The notes: generated by a model from the letters alone, not told the origin. DNA of 64,000 bases from Cyanobacteria bacterium TGS_CYA1 (GCA_026129135.1 JAHCIQ010000002.1:372001-436000); one strand, 5' to 3'; counted from the first letter of the stretch, positions 33,748 through 43,515 are shown. Translations and numbers: made by a program.

Positions 33748-34191
33748 TCAGAAGGAAGCCTCTCTGCGCCACACTGCAAATGACAGCGGGATCAACTTGC
33801 CATTTTGGTCGAAAGCTGGTCCAATTAATGTAGAAGGCGGTTGTTTTTTGAGCCAGTCGAATTCGAAGCGGCTCAAACATTCGATGAAACCTTCGACCGA
33901 AAAGGCATCTTCGACACTGACGCATTTTCTGTTATTGCGTCCTTTTTCTAAAACCATTGCAATAGTGGCAGAGCGCTTGGTATCGGATGTAGTGTCAACG
34001 AGATTTTTATCGAGATTAAAGGAATTGCCAATCAATATATAAGTACGTCCTGGCCAGGCTTGATTATTCTTGTAAGGATGCAAATTCATCCCTTCGCGCA
34101 AAAGCTCTTGCGGCAAGCGCAATCCGCTATTCCGGTTGCCAGTATTATGTCGACTGTATAAAGAGCGTGTTGCTTCTTCTTTTTGCGGCAT
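33748..34191 (-). CDS. Hypothetical protein
   Basis: A 147-residue soluble protein with no signal peptide, membrane segment or repeat. Notable stretches are SGLRLPQELLREGMNLHPYK, WPGRTYILIGNSFNLDKNLV and FIECLSRFEFDWLKKQPPST. The start at ATG 34191 has a GGGGG run about eight bases upstream on the minus strand. I do not recognise the family. Its transcript would run into the hairpin at 33671-33721 and the NERD gene. It is divergent from glycerate kinase, with 134 bases between. Confidence 0.6.
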   Translation of the reverse strand: MPQKEEATRSLYSRHNTGNRNSGLRLPQELLREGMNLHPYKNNQAWPGRTYILIGNSFNLDKNLVDTTSDTKRSATIAMVLEKGRNNRKCVSVEDAFSVEGFIECLSRFEFDWLKKQPPSTLIGPAFDQNGKLIPLSFAVWRREASF

Positions 34192-34325
34192 GACGAAAAA
34201 CCCCCAGAAAACGGAGTATTACCCAAAAGCTCATCTATAATTTATTTGCCCTTGCAAAATAAGGCGTAAACTCATTTAGAGTCGACTGAAAAGCCCGAAA
34301 CCAGCCAAATTCAAAATTTAAGCAA

Positions 34326-35432
34326 GTGTATATACAAAAGTTCCTTCTACTACCTAATGCCTTTAAAGGATCTTTCAGCGCCAAAGAAGTGGCAGACTCG
34401 ATGCAGCGCGGAATACTACAAGCAGTGCCCGATGCAAAATGTCTTTTGATGCCCGTGGCGGACGGTGGCGACGGGACACTATCTATAATTTCGTCTGTAA
34501 TAAATGGAAAATTACACACACACAGCGTGCCAGGTCCGCTTTTGCAAAGTATAGAAGCATCCTGGTTTTCTACAGGCGATACCTGTGTGATAGAACTGGC
34601 CCAAGCTAGTGGAATAGGACATTTGACTGGGCTTGATGCCATGAATGCAAACACCCTGGGCACTGGCGTTTTAATTAAAGATGCATATGCCAAAGGCTTT
34701 AAAAATTTCATTTTGACCGTGGGTGGAAGCGCCTCTACAGATGGTGGCACAGGAATACTTTGTGCTCTTGGTGCAAGACTATTCGATCAAAACAATAACG
34801 AGCTAAAGCCCTGCGGTGCATCTCTGCTTCAGATCGACAGGATTGACCTGTCTTCGATAGATAAAGGACTGTTCGACTGCCAATTCACAATTGCTTGCGA
34901 TGTTGAAAATCCATTGTATGGACCAGAAGGAGCCGCTTACATTTTCGCTCCGCAAAAGGGAGCAACAAAAGAACAAGTAGTCGAACTGGACAAAGGGCTG
35001 CAAAATCTTGCTTTAGTAATGAATGGAGACCTTGCACATTTCAAAGGCGCTGGAGCAGCCGGAGGCGTGCCCTATCTTATGACTTGTGTCTTTGGAGCAA
35101 AAGTAATTTCTGGTTTTGAATGGATCATGGAAATCTTCGACTTAGAAAACAAAATCAAAAATGCAGATATAGTGCTTACAGGCGAAGGTTCGCTCGATGA
35201 GCAATCTATACACGGCAAAGCAGTTGGCAAAATTCTCGAGCGTTGTGTCAAACAAAACAAATTGCTCTGGATTTTTCCGGCAGTGAAAAACCTGAGCGGA
35301 TACGATTTTATACAAGAAAGAGCAAAAGTTTTTCCTGTTCAAACAGAATCAGGTCAAATAGTGGAGCTTATAGACATCGAGCAATGCGTGGCAAAAGTTT
35401 GTCTGGATTTTAAACTAGGAACCAAAAAGTGA
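34326..35432 (+). CDS. glxK: Glycerate 2-kinase (GlxK/GarK family)
   Basis: A 368-residue protein starting at GTG 34326. The family transfers phosphate from ATP to glycerate, giving 2-phosphoglycerate. Conserved blocks are PNAFKGSFSAKEVADSM near the N-terminus, PVADGGDGTLSII, ELAQASGIG, GGSASTDGGTGIL, CDVENPLYGPEGAAYIFAPQ, KGAGAAGGVPY and TGEGSLDEQSIHGKAVGKI, all diagnostic of the type 1 glycerate kinase fold. The length is normal. No glyoxylate or tartronate semialdehyde genes are nearby, so it may salvage glycerate from general metabolism. Its last 18 bases overlap the end of the convergent LysM gene. Confidence 0.93.
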   Translation: MYIQKFLLLPNAFKGSFSAKEVADSMQRGILQAVPDAKCLLMPVADGGDGTLSIISSVINGKLHTHSVPGPLLQSIEASWFSTGDTCVIELAQASGIGHLTGLDAMNANTLGTGVLIKDAYAKGFKNFILTVGGSASTDGGTGILCALGARLFDQNNNELKPCGASLLQIDRIDLSSIDKGLFDCQFTIACDVENPLYGPEGAAYIFAPQKGATKEQVVELDKGLQNLALVMNGDLAHFKGAGAAGGVPYLMTCVFGAKVISGFEWIMEIFDLENKIKNADIVLTGEGSLDEQSIHGKAVGKILERCVKQNKLLWIFPAVKNLSGYDFIQERAKVFPVQTESGQIVELIDIEQCVAKVCLDFKLGTKK

Positions 35433-37580
35433 TTTCAAATCTTTGCTCAGACTGGCAGCGTGCACGGCACCGGCATTGTTGTATGCCTGGGTGTTAGCCA
35501 GAGTGGCGGCTTGCGATGCCGAGCCTAGAGATCCAGGAACCGAGCTAGAGCTTATTGGGTTATTTTCAGCAGCTGGTGCCATGCTTTCTACTTCTGGTGT
35601 CATAGCTTCACGTTGATTAGCTGGATGCATCTGAACATCTTGCGAAGGCATTTGCGAATCAGCACCCGCCCCGCTTTGAAGACCAGTTTCACCACCAGCA
35701 GCTTGAGCTTGTGCAGCCTGACCATCCAAAGATTGCGATGGTGCCATCATGTTCGAATCGGGCGAGCCTGCAAGTGTTTCGCTTCCAGAGCCAATTTGCA
35801 ACTGTTGACCAGGTCTAATTAGTCCAGGGTTAGATCCAATCACGTCTTTGTTCATGTTATAAATTTCGCCCCAGTTTTTGCCTTCACCAAGAAATTTCTT
35901 GGAGACATTCCACAAATTATCACCGGGCTGGACTGTATAACTCGTGCTTGAAGCAGTGTTAGCAATTTCAGAGCCATGCGCGCCTGGCAAATTCAGTTGC
36001 GAGCCAGTGTGAATTAAGTTGGGGTTAGAACCAATCAAATCTTTATTCAGTGCATAAATCTCATTCCAGCGATTTCCATCACCAAGATGATTTTTGGCAA
36101 GATTCCAGAGGTTATCGCCTTTCTGAATAGTGTAAGACTGCACTTCACCAGTTTCTTGAGCAACTTCGCTAACTTTTGGAGCTTCGGCTACATGCGGTTT
36201 TGGCGCTTCAACTCTGGCGTGTACTTTTGGTGCATGATGAGCTTTGGGAACATCAACATGTTTTGGAGCAGCGTCAATATGTTTTGGTGCGTCAATATGT
36301 TTTGGCACATCAATGTGTTTTGGCGTTTCAGCCAGTTGTGGCTTAATTGATGTAGCTGAGTTGGAAGCTGGTTTGGCAAGAGTCTCGAAACTCAATTGTT
36401 TGGCTTTGAGTCCGGTCAAGGCGTTCGAATTTGTTCCAGCGGCTTGAGCAGCTCCGCTATTACTATTTGCAAATGGCGATTGATTGAATCCAGATGCAAT
36501 TTTGTTTCCACCAAGTGCGTCTTGAACTCGACCAGAAGGTCCAATTTCAGAACCATTAGACATTGAAGCGGTCTGAGCAGAAGAATCAAGCGATTGCGAA
36601 GACATCTTATAACCGGCATCCTGGAACGATATTTGCGAGTTGGCAGTGGTATCGATTCTTGGCACTTCTGCTGTCAGTCCGCTATTTGCAGATGCACCAA
36701 GCGAGTTGGAAGAATTGATCGAACTTACTGAATTAAGACTATTGGTATTAGCAGTAAGTGCTTTACCAGACTGGAGCAAACTATCTGAAAAAAGTCTTGA
36801 ATGTCCTGCCATTTGCTCAGCCATGCTGTGACCAGTAAGCGTAGGTCCGGACAATGTGCCATGACCAAGATTTGAAGATTGTTCGAACACTGGTTTGTTC
36901 ATAGAACCAATGCCATTCAATTTTTGACCAAAAGTTTCATGCAAGCGCATTTGATTTAAGGGCGCACCAGATATCGAAGTATTCAACTTCATAGAAAGAA
37001 AGTCGCCAGTGCTGTGGAAATTGAATCCAGAGCCAACCGAAGACCCCATTGAAGAACCTAATGATTCGAATATGGGTGCATGTCCTGGCAATAAGGAAAG
37101 ACTGGAGCCAAGACTCGTACCTAGAGTTTCACCGATTTTTGAAAAACTTGCAGCTGCTTGTTGCCCAAGCATCATTGGGTTGAGCATGTCGAAGAGATTG
37201 AAATTACCAAGCAAGAAACTACCAAGCACTTCAAAAAAGGAGTGAACGAAGCCTAAGGCTCCAGGCAATTTCATAATCATGCCAATTACAGGAGAGATGG
37301 CTTCATTAACCTTGGCAATTAATGCTGCTGTGATGGAGGAATCTCCAGCTGGTGCAAGACCAGTGATTTCCATTTTGCCAAGCAGGCTAGATTCAGCGCC
37401 AGTTGCGCCCTGAAAATATTGGTGAGCACCCATTACGTCGGCCTTAGCAGCACCTGCGTTGAGGTTGGACTCGACACTAGCAGTCGATATAGCTCCGCCG
37501 AATTCCGGGCTGCCAGAAGCTGCGCCGATTGAGGCGTCTGGTGCAGCGGCTTGCAGAGATTGTACGGGGCGGTTTAGCAT
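35415..37580 (-). CDS. Double-LysM protein with PKHID repeats
   Basis: A 721-residue protein. No classical signal peptide is visible at the N-terminus (MLNRPVQSLQAAAPDASIGA). A hydrophobic patch lies at about 95-150, then a long Ser/Asn/Gly-rich low-complexity part. Around residues 415-470 there are tandem PKHID/PKHVD units and a His/Pro/Val-rich tail, then two LysM domains: SYTIQKGDNLWNLAKNHLGD, then WNEIYALNKDLIGSNPNLI; and SYTVQPGDNLWNVSKKFLGE, then WGEIYNMNKDVIGSNPGLI. LysM binds N-acetylglucosamine in peptidoglycan. The absence of a signal suggests another export route or a misplaced start. The C-terminus is Gln/Ala/Ser-rich. Possible surface or wall-bound protein. Confidence 0.78.
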   Translation of the reverse strand: MLNRPVQSLQAAAPDASIGAASGSPEFGGAISTASVESNLNAGAAKADVMGAHQYFQGATGAESSLLGKMEITGLAPAGDSSITAALIAKVNEAISPVIGMIMKLPGALGFVHSFFEVLGSFLLGNFNLFDMLNPMMLGQQAAASFSKIGETLGTSLGSSLSLLPGHAPIFESLGSSMGSSVGSGFNFHSTGDFLSMKLNTSISGAPLNQMRLHETFGQKLNGIGSMNKPVFEQSSNLGHGTLSGPTLTGHSMAEQMAGHSRLFSDSLLQSGKALTANTNSLNSVSSINSSNSLGASANSGLTAEVPRIDTTANSQISFQDAGYKMSSQSLDSSAQTASMSNGSEIGPSGRVQDALGGNKIASGFNQSPFANSNSGAAQAAGTNSNALTGLKAKQLSFETLAKPASNSATSIKPQLAETPKHIDVPKHIDAPKHIDAAPKHVDVPKAHHAPKVHARVEAPKPHVAEAPKVSEVAQETGEVQSYTIQKGDNLWNLAKNHLGDGNRWNEIYALNKDLIGSNPNLIHTGSQLNLPGAHGSEIANTASSTSYTVQPGDNLWNVSKKFLGEGKNWGEIYNMNKDVIGSNPGLIRPGQQLQIGSGSETLAGSPDSNMMAPSQSLDGQAAQAQAAGGETGLQSGAGADSQMPSQDVQMHPANQREAMTPEVESMAPAAENNPISSSSVPGSLGSASQAATLANTQAYNNAGAVHAASLSKDLKSLFGS

Positions 37581-37704
37581 TTTCTTGGGGGCTCGAAAAT
37601 TACGGATTTATAGGGTTAATCTAGTGCCACGAGACATGCAAAGTCAACGCAAACATGGGAGAATTCCCACTTCAGAGTATGAAATACGTAGGGCCGTTTT
37701 TACT

Positions 37705-38964
37705 ATGATCACTATCAAGAGAAGTCATTTACTAGCTTTGAGCCTGTTTACGCTCATGAGCTCAAAAGAAGCTTTTGCCGTAGCACCTCAGGCACAACCA
37801 AAGCCAAGCGCTGCTGCCCCTCAAGCACCTGTAGCTGTCCAACCATTTGCGATGAGTGGACTTGCCGAAAAGGGAAGGGCATATAAAGCCGACCCAAACG
37901 AGGCGAACTGGTCTAGTTTCTTGACAGTTTTCAAGTCTTTCTTACAAGATCCTCGCACATTGCGACTTTCACCCAAACAGATTTATCAATCGAATCCGGT
38001 ATTGACTGATTTACGTGCCTACGCTCTAGATGCTCATGGTGTAAAACTCTGGACATTTCCAGGCAACAAAGACAACAAATTCATTTTTGCTCAAAAATTT
38101 TATGTCATGAATGCTGCGGGTGTAGTTTCTACTCAAGTTCCAGTAGATACACTCGAATATCCATCAGATATAAATATAAATGACGCGCGTATAGTTCATT
38201 CCACCACCACTACTACTGTGGTCGGACCGCGCAATCGCAAACACACTACCGTTGTTGAAGGTCCGAAATTTCTTTGTATAACAGGCTATAAACGCCAGGA
38301 CGGTCAGATCTGGCTCAAAGCCTACAAACTTGCTGGAAGCGTTCTCGCTCAAACAAACGAGCCTTTCGCCCACGTACCCGCTTCGCTTTTACAAAGTGGT
38401 TCTTCACGCGCATTCTTTTCGGGCAATAATCTCGTAATCGGCATGGGACAAAGCGATCCAGCACAAGGAGCAAACGGCGAGTCTAGCAAAACCCCTGTAA
38501 CAAGCATACCAAGCTCGTCTTCATATCAGGTGGTTTTAAAATTCGAGGGCAATGCTTTTACCCTTGCGGACAAACCACAAACCGAAGGACCTTTGCCAAT
38601 CGCCCAATTTTTCGTAAAAACAATCATAGAGGGTCGCACTGACGTGGCCAAAGCCTGGGTTTCGGACCCGGGACTGATTAATATCACCAAATACGCCGGT
38701 CTTCTTGGCAAAACGCCAGCAAAGCCGTACAAGCTCGTTGCCATGACTGTTATTCCTGGATCTAACGTGATGGCAAGATATCGTCTGGTTACATTTGAAT
38801 CTCAAGATCTAATTATCGATATAGGAAGAGTAAAGAAAGAAACCAAGGTGCGCGGGGTCTTTGTTGCACCAAGCGATCCTGTGGCTCGCAATCTAAATGG
38901 CGTGCCAGTGGGTGGACCTGCGCCTTTGCCTGAAATTGCTCCCACGACAAACCCCGATTCTTGA
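37705..38964 (+). CDS. Exported protein of unknown function
   Basis: A 419-residue protein. I place the start at ATG 37705, which yields a clean signal peptide (MITIKRSHLLALSLFTLMSS, cleavage after EAFA) and removes overlap with the LysM gene on the other strand; the frame is open upstream to 37459. After a Pro/Ala/Gln linker the mature protein is mixed alpha/beta, including NPVLTDLRAYALDAHGVKLW, KFLCITGYKRQDGQIWLKAY and FFVKTIIEGRTDVAKAWVSD. The C-terminal part (about 300-390) resembles small NTF2-like or DUF4878-like folds, but I cannot name it. The N-terminal Pro-Ala tract and the exported location fit an envelope protein. Confidence 0.65.
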   Translation: MITIKRSHLLALSLFTLMSSKEAFAVAPQAQPKPSAAAPQAPVAVQPFAMSGLAEKGRAYKADPNEANWSSFLTVFKSFLQDPRTLRLSPKQIYQSNPVLTDLRAYALDAHGVKLWTFPGNKDNKFIFAQKFYVMNAAGVVSTQVPVDTLEYPSDININDARIVHSTTTTTVVGPRNRKHTTVVEGPKFLCITGYKRQDGQIWLKAYKLAGSVLAQTNEPFAHVPASLLQSGSSRAFFSGNNLVIGMGQSDPAQGANGESSKTPVTSIPSSSSYQVVLKFEGNAFTLADKPQTEGPLPIAQFFVKTIIEGRTDVAKAWVSDPGLINITKYAGLLGKTPAKPYKLVAMTVIPGSNVMARYRLVTFESQDLIIDIGRVKKETKVRGVFVAPSDPVARNLNGVPVGGPAPLPEIAPTTNPDS

Positions 38965-39012
38965 TAAACTTTTTGAAGATAGATCTAAATATATATTAGA
39001 TAGGTTAGAAGC

Positions 39013-40953
39013 TTGACCCAGTCCAGCCAGAATAAAACCACCGACCAAGTGGACAAAGACAACGAATACGAAAGTGTCGTTGGCAATGGCGCCGTTGCAT
39101 CTAACCAGGCTTATCTCACTTATGTCTACAAAGAAGACCTGTTTCAGAAGCTCGACAGGCTTGTAGAAACAGGAAAATTTGCCGACGGATTGATAATCAA
39201 CATGACTCAGGTCGGATTTTCAATTCCTATGGAGACTCTGTACAAATTCGCCTTCTACGCCCAGCGCATTTTAAAATCGCAAGGCGTACTCATATTCGTC
39301 AAGGCAGATGGCGCTATCACCCTCACCAAAGACGATACCAGTGGTGGTTTAACCCTCAATGTGTATGACAGCCCTTTTGGTATTTTTGCAAGACATCCAT
39401 TGCTTGCCGACTACGTTTGTGCCACTGTGGCCGGTATCGACAGAAGACGTCTGCGCGAAGGCGGAAGCACGCTTGCAAGCCATATTCTCTATAACTCCAC
39501 TCCGGTTTTGACCGAAGCCGGACGTGGTATCAAAGATGACTTTTCTCTTCCCGCACCACAAAACTGGGTTTTGCAATTAATCGACGATTATTCGAGTATC
39601 GAATCGATAATGCGTGGTCTGGATAAACAAAGTCAGATTCCTCAAGACGAGGTACTTCGCACCATTCAGGAACTGGAAGCGCAAAAATTTATTTTCCCAA
39701 TTTTTCCAAGAATACAATTTTTGTCCAATTGCTATCACAACAAAAAACGCTTCCGTTTAGGAAGATATTTGGTGGCATCTGGCTATGTGAACGAATCGCA
39801 ATTACAGGGTTTGCTAGAACAGCAAGAAGAAGAAGGTTGGGGAAGAACACAACGAACTTATCTGGGACTCCTGGCTGTAAGAGCCGGGTATCTCAACACA
39901 AGAGCGCTCGATATTTTGCTCGATGATCAATTCTTGTACGGTGGTTACGGAACAGAAAAGAATGCCGACATCGGACAGGACACAAGATCCATAAGTATCG
40001 AGTCGGTAAGAGATTCGATGATAGGTAGTCTTGGTGCCATAGATGGTGCAGGTGTTTTACAATCTCTTGCCACCGCTAATAGAACCGGTGTGTTGACTGT
40101 AGAAAACCGCCACAAAGTATTTTCAATTGCTTTTGCTCAAGGACAGCCGACCAATGCAAAATTGAACAGACTGGTTGGATACCACGCGGTGACTGAGTTT
40201 CTGGTGGAATGGACCGAGGGTATTTTCGTTTTCAAAGATAAAGCCTCGGCGGAAGATTTTGCAGAAGGATCAAAGCTCAAGCATTCGCTCAATAAACTTT
40301 TGCTCGACTCTGCCTTGTATCAAGATCAATCAAAACAGATCCTAAATAAAATGCCAGGCGGAAAGAATTGTGTGCTGGAGCGGGTCTGGAACTTCGATGC
40401 ACTCTGGCATAAGCTTGAAAACGAATCGCTCAAATTCAGCGATGATACTCCAATCACAAAAGACGACAAAACACAAATATTCAATCTGGTCAAACACATA
40501 GACGGGCTAACCACGCTAGATGAAGTAATTCGTCTGTTTGATCACTGGCCTGCCTACATGATTTTGCGATCTGTAGAAGTGCTCTACACTAAGTCTCTGG
40601 TCATCGTGCAAAAATCGAGTCTGTTCAGGCCGCTTACGATATTCCAGAAAATCACCCAAGAATTGGCACCTATTTTTGGACCAGAAAAAAACAAAGACTT
40701 GCTCGAGTCGAGTTTGCATTATGTACATGGCGACTCGATTGCAACCAAGCGCTTCCACATCGACCATGAAGGCCGGGTTAGCGTTAATCTGAGCCTGGTT
40801 AAACAGTCAGGCGCATCGGCTTCTGCCGTGCTTTTAGAGTTGAGACGCTGGATGGAAGCCTATCTGGCGTATTGCAGACGTGAAGTAGACACTACCGTTA
40901 TTGATACCATCGTCACAAGAGTCATAGACTCACACAAATACACGGTAGATTAA
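39013..40953 (+). CDS. DUF4388-domain signalling protein
   Basis: A 646-residue cytosolic protein starting at TTG 39013. Residues about 185-245 look like a winged-helix-type segment (IESIMRGLDKQSQIPQDEVL). Residues about 245-310 form a helical module (RFRLGRYLVASGYVNESQLQ, then YLGLLAVRAGYLNTRALDIL) like those in the proline-rich proteins at 20426 and 26502. Residues about 335-430 are a DUF4388/PatA-N domain (MIGSLGAIDGAGVLQSLATA, then RTGVLTVENRHKVFSIAFAQ and WTEGIFVFKD). A 200-residue helical C-terminus follows with no name. PatA-like proteins in Cyanobacteria affect cell differentiation and motility, but that role is not shown here. A short AT-rich hairpin (ATCTAA/TTAGAT, 38983-39001) precedes the start. 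Confidence 0.72.
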   Translation: MTQSSQNKTTDQVDKDNEYESVVGNGAVASNQAYLTYVYKEDLFQKLDRLVETGKFADGLIINMTQVGFSIPMETLYKFAFYAQRILKSQGVLIFVKADGAITLTKDDTSGGLTLNVYDSPFGIFARHPLLADYVCATVAGIDRRRLREGGSTLASHILYNSTPVLTEAGRGIKDDFSLPAPQNWVLQLIDDYSSIESIMRGLDKQSQIPQDEVLRTIQELEAQKFIFPIFPRIQFLSNCYHNKKRFRLGRYLVASGYVNESQLQGLLEQQEEEGWGRTQRTYLGLLAVRAGYLNTRALDILLDDQFLYGGYGTEKNADIGQDTRSISIESVRDSMIGSLGAIDGAGVLQSLATANRTGVLTVENRHKVFSIAFAQGQPTNAKLNRLVGYHAVTEFLVEWTEGIFVFKDKASAEDFAEGSKLKHSLNKLLLDSALYQDQSKQILNKMPGGKNCVLERVWNFDALWHKLENESLKFSDDTPITKDDKTQIFNLVKHIDGLTTLDEVIRLFDHWPAYMILRSVEVLYTKSLVIVQKSSLFRPLTIFQKITQELAPIFGPEKNKDLLESSLHYVHGDSIATKRFHIDHEGRVSVNLSLVKQSGASASAVLLELRRWMEAYLAYCRREVDTTVIDTIVTRVIDSHKYTVD

Positions 40954-41008
40954 GACTAATATTTAATAGACGCTTGAAAATTGGTGATTTGAGGTAATTC
41001 TTCTATGT

Positions 41009-41803
41009 ATGGACATAGACGTTCGCCTCCTAGCACCTACAGCCACTTTGTTTGCAAGTGGGCTAGCTTCATATTTGTGGTATCTCAATAGACCGCACAA
41101 AAAACTTACTATGCGCCTTTTGAAGTCAGAGCCCTTAATCAGTCTGCAGGGTCCAGCGCGCAAAAAACTGACCGTTCAGTACAACGACACCCTTGCCGAA
41201 GGGACATATTTGTTGCATCTGGCAATCATTAATCAAGGCAATGTGCCTATAGCGTCCCAAGATTATCAGGCGCCCATAAGAATCGAAGTGAATCCCGAAG
41301 CAAAAATTCTCGAAGCTTCAGTGATTGAAACATGGCCTGCAGATTTGGACCACCGCTTGAAAGAGGACTCAAATGGTCCTGGAAGCAATCTTATACAAGA
41401 TATAAACAAAAACATCATTCGAGTGCGTCCTATTTTGCTCAACCCCAAAGATGAGTTCGTGGTGCAGATGTTAGTCGAGCGTTACGAAAACAGAATCGAA
41501 ATCAGTCAGCAAATTACCGGAATCAAACGGGTGGAAATTTTCGAAGAGTCCGAAAGTTTCGCACGTATGCTTGCTTTCGTTGGTGCCTTTATCGTATTTT
41601 TCGCTCTGGTATTTTTAGATCCACAACTGCCTTTTACAATCCGTACGCCATCTATGCCTTTCTTGCTCATAGTCTTAATCGGTTTTGGCTTGCACTATTC
41701 AGGCATGCTATGGGGCAAGAAGCGCACCAACCTGGGATTTCTTGGACTGCAGCAAATTGACTATGGCGAACGAGAGAAGTCGACTTTGAAGGAAAAACAA
41801 TGA
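41009..41803 (+). CDS. Membrane protein of unknown function
   Basis: A 264-residue protein. ATG 41009 follows GAGGT at 40991-40995; another ATG at 41004 is out of frame. An N-terminal hydrophobic segment (LLAPTATLFASGLASYLWYL, about 7-26) precedes a beta-rich domain (about 55-180: GTYLLHLAIINQGNVPIASQ, QDYQAPIRIEVNPEAKILEA) that looks immunoglobulin-like. Two C-terminal membrane helices follow (FARMLAFVGAFIVFFALVFL, MPFLLIVLIGFGLHYSGML). Its stop overlaps the next gene in ATGA, so it is coupled to the CHASE3/HAMP protein and may modify its signalling. No family recognised. Confidence 0.65.
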   Translation: MDIDVRLLAPTATLFASGLASYLWYLNRPHKKLTMRLLKSEPLISLQGPARKKLTVQYNDTLAEGTYLLHLAIINQGNVPIASQDYQAPIRIEVNPEAKILEASVIETWPADLDHRLKEDSNGPGSNLIQDINKNIIRVRPILLNPKDEFVVQMLVERYENRIEISQQITGIKRVEIFEESESFARMLAFVGAFIVFFALVFLDPQLPFTIRTPSMPFLLIVLIGFGLHYSGMLWGKKRTNLGFLGLQQIDYGEREKSTLKEKQ

Positions 41804-43479
41804 GAATAAGTCAGCAACTGCAGTTATTCGCGACAATCATTGTAGTATCCATCGCACTTGTGGCAGGAACTGCTTACTTGTCGGTGATGGATTTTAGTGA
41901 TCGCGGATTTCGAGTAGTGGATAGCATGTCTACCATGGAGAAGGTGCAATCGGCTTGTTACCATCTCACTTATGCTGTAGCCAATCAGCGTGAATATTTA
42001 ATCACAGACAAAGATTCTTACCTGGATCGTTTTCGCGCTCAGATTGACATCACCAAAGAAATTTTAAGAGCCCTTCGTGACCAGATTAAAAACGACCACG
42101 AAGAAATGATCATTTTCGAAAAATTCGAAGAAGCCATGTTCAAGCGTATCGCCTCACTTGAAGCGACGACCGAAGCATACGAAAACAAAGGTCAGGCTGA
42201 AGCTTTCAAACTCATTCAAGAGCGGGTCGGCTATCAGTATATGGATCAGGTGATGAATCTTGCTGCGCAGTTGATAGACTTCGAAAAAAGACAATACGCT
42301 ACTCTTGAAACACAGTGCGAAGACAGCTTGAAACTTGCATTGATGACCATCACACTTGGCTCATTATTACTTGCTTTGATAATCTGTATTCCTTGTTATT
42401 TCATTTTCAAAGAATGTCGCCAGTCTCTGGACAGACTTTTACGTGCATCGAGCAACGTAGCCAGAGAGCGCTTCGAATCACGCTTAGAGGTTTCATCAAA
42501 CAACGAATTTGGTGTGCTTGGCAGATCTATTTCAAATCTGGCTGGATTGCTCAAAGCAAAATCGTCAGAACTTGATACCACTAAACAAGCTCTTACAGAA
42601 GTAAGCAAAAAGCTCAGTGCAAGCGAAAAAGAAAATGAAGTCTTATCAAAATCACTACAAGAATTGAATTCTTATGCTGAAGAAGAAATTCTCGAGTTGC
42701 GGCTTGGAACCGACTCACTCAATAAAGGCGAGCGCGACTTATCCGAGTCTATTTCGCTTGCCGATCAAACCGGCACCATCATGCGCCAGGTGATGGATTT
42801 TTCGCGTGGTGCAAGGGTTTGTGCAGAAACTGTAAGTCACCATTCAAGCGACCTCAATCGTGACATGCAAAGTTTTATCGACAAAGCAGAACATGTATCT
42901 AAGTCGGTAAGCCAGGCCTGGCAGATATTTCCCGAGACCAAGGAACTTGTGTATCAACTCGAAGCTTTAGACAACGAGCTTTCGATGCTTGATTTAATAA
43001 CTTCAGTCAAAGAAATAAAAGTCTCGAACGAAAATGAAGTAGTGGTGATCTCAGAGCGGTTGAAAGGTTTGAAGAATAGCCTTATGACAACCAGGCGAGC
43101 CTTGACCATAAATATTTCGCAGATGCAGCAGACTATAAGAGAAGCAGTTGATTCATCATCGGATTTTTCTACCACTTTGAAAGGTGCTACAAGACACGTA
43201 GATTCAATGGCTAAAGAAATCGAGCCATTGCTTGCAAGCACATTCAGCTCCAGTAGCGAGCTTACTCATTTAGATAGAGTGTATCAGCGCCTCTTGAATA
43301 GTCTCGACGATATCAGGTCGAGCCTTGGCGAAATTGGCGAATCACTTTCTAAGGAAGAAGCATTTGCAGCCAGATTAAAACTGAGAGCGCAAAACGCCGC
43401 CTTGCAACGCGCCATGCAACAAGAGCTGGATAAAGATAAATTGGACAATTTGGAGAAAGAGACAGCTTCTTTAGGATAA
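41800..43479 (+). CDS. CHASE3/HAMP coiled-coil membrane protein (degenerate chemoreceptor-like)
   Basis: A 559-residue protein. TM1 is about 8-28 (LQLFATIIVVSIALVAGTAY). A CHASE3-like four-helix domain spans about 40-180 (STMEKVQSACYHLTYAVANQ, QREYLITDKDSYLDRFRAQI). TM2 is about 185-205 (ALMTITLGSLLLALIICIPC), then HAMP at about 207-260. Long coiled coils fill the remaining 300 residues. The chemoreceptor signalling hairpin tip (E-x-VRxLAE type) is not visible, and no methylation or CheW-binding motif stands out, so it is unlikely to be a working MCP. It could be a coiled-coil sensor that talks to kinases by contact. It is co-translated with the protein at 41009. Confidence 0.72.
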   Translation: MRISQQLQLFATIIVVSIALVAGTAYLSVMDFSDRGFRVVDSMSTMEKVQSACYHLTYAVANQREYLITDKDSYLDRFRAQIDITKEILRALRDQIKNDHEEMIIFEKFEEAMFKRIASLEATTEAYENKGQAEAFKLIQERVGYQYMDQVMNLAAQLIDFEKRQYATLETQCEDSLKLALMTITLGSLLLALIICIPCYFIFKECRQSLDRLLRASSNVARERFESRLEVSSNNEFGVLGRSISNLAGLLKAKSSELDTTKQALTEVSKKLSASEKENEVLSKSLQELNSYAEEEILELRLGTDSLNKGERDLSESISLADQTGTIMRQVMDFSRGARVCAETVSHHSSDLNRDMQSFIDKAEHVSKSVSQAWQIFPETKELVYQLEALDNELSMLDLITSVKEIKVSNENEVVVISERLKGLKNSLMTTRRALTINISQMQQTIREAVDSSSDFSTTLKGATRHVDSMAKEIEPLLASTFSSSSELTHLDRVYQRLLNSLDDIRSSLGEIGESLSKEEAFAARLKLRAQNAALQRAMQQELDKDKLDNLEKETASLG

Positions 43480-43515
43480 AATAGACCTTCGTATTTATAA
43501 GCGTAAGGTGACCTG

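Noticed and set aside
34235..34750. Minus-strand frame of 171 codons
   Set aside because: Lies antisense to the glycerate kinase gene, whose motifs are complete; composition is that of a shadow frame.
37459..37704. Upstream extension of the exported protein at 37705
   Set aside because: It overlaps the start of the LysM gene on the other strand and would bury the clear signal peptide.
41800..43479. Functional methyl-accepting chemoreceptor
   Set aside because: The conserved signalling tip is not visible, so only a CHASE3/HAMP coiled-coil protein can be claimed.
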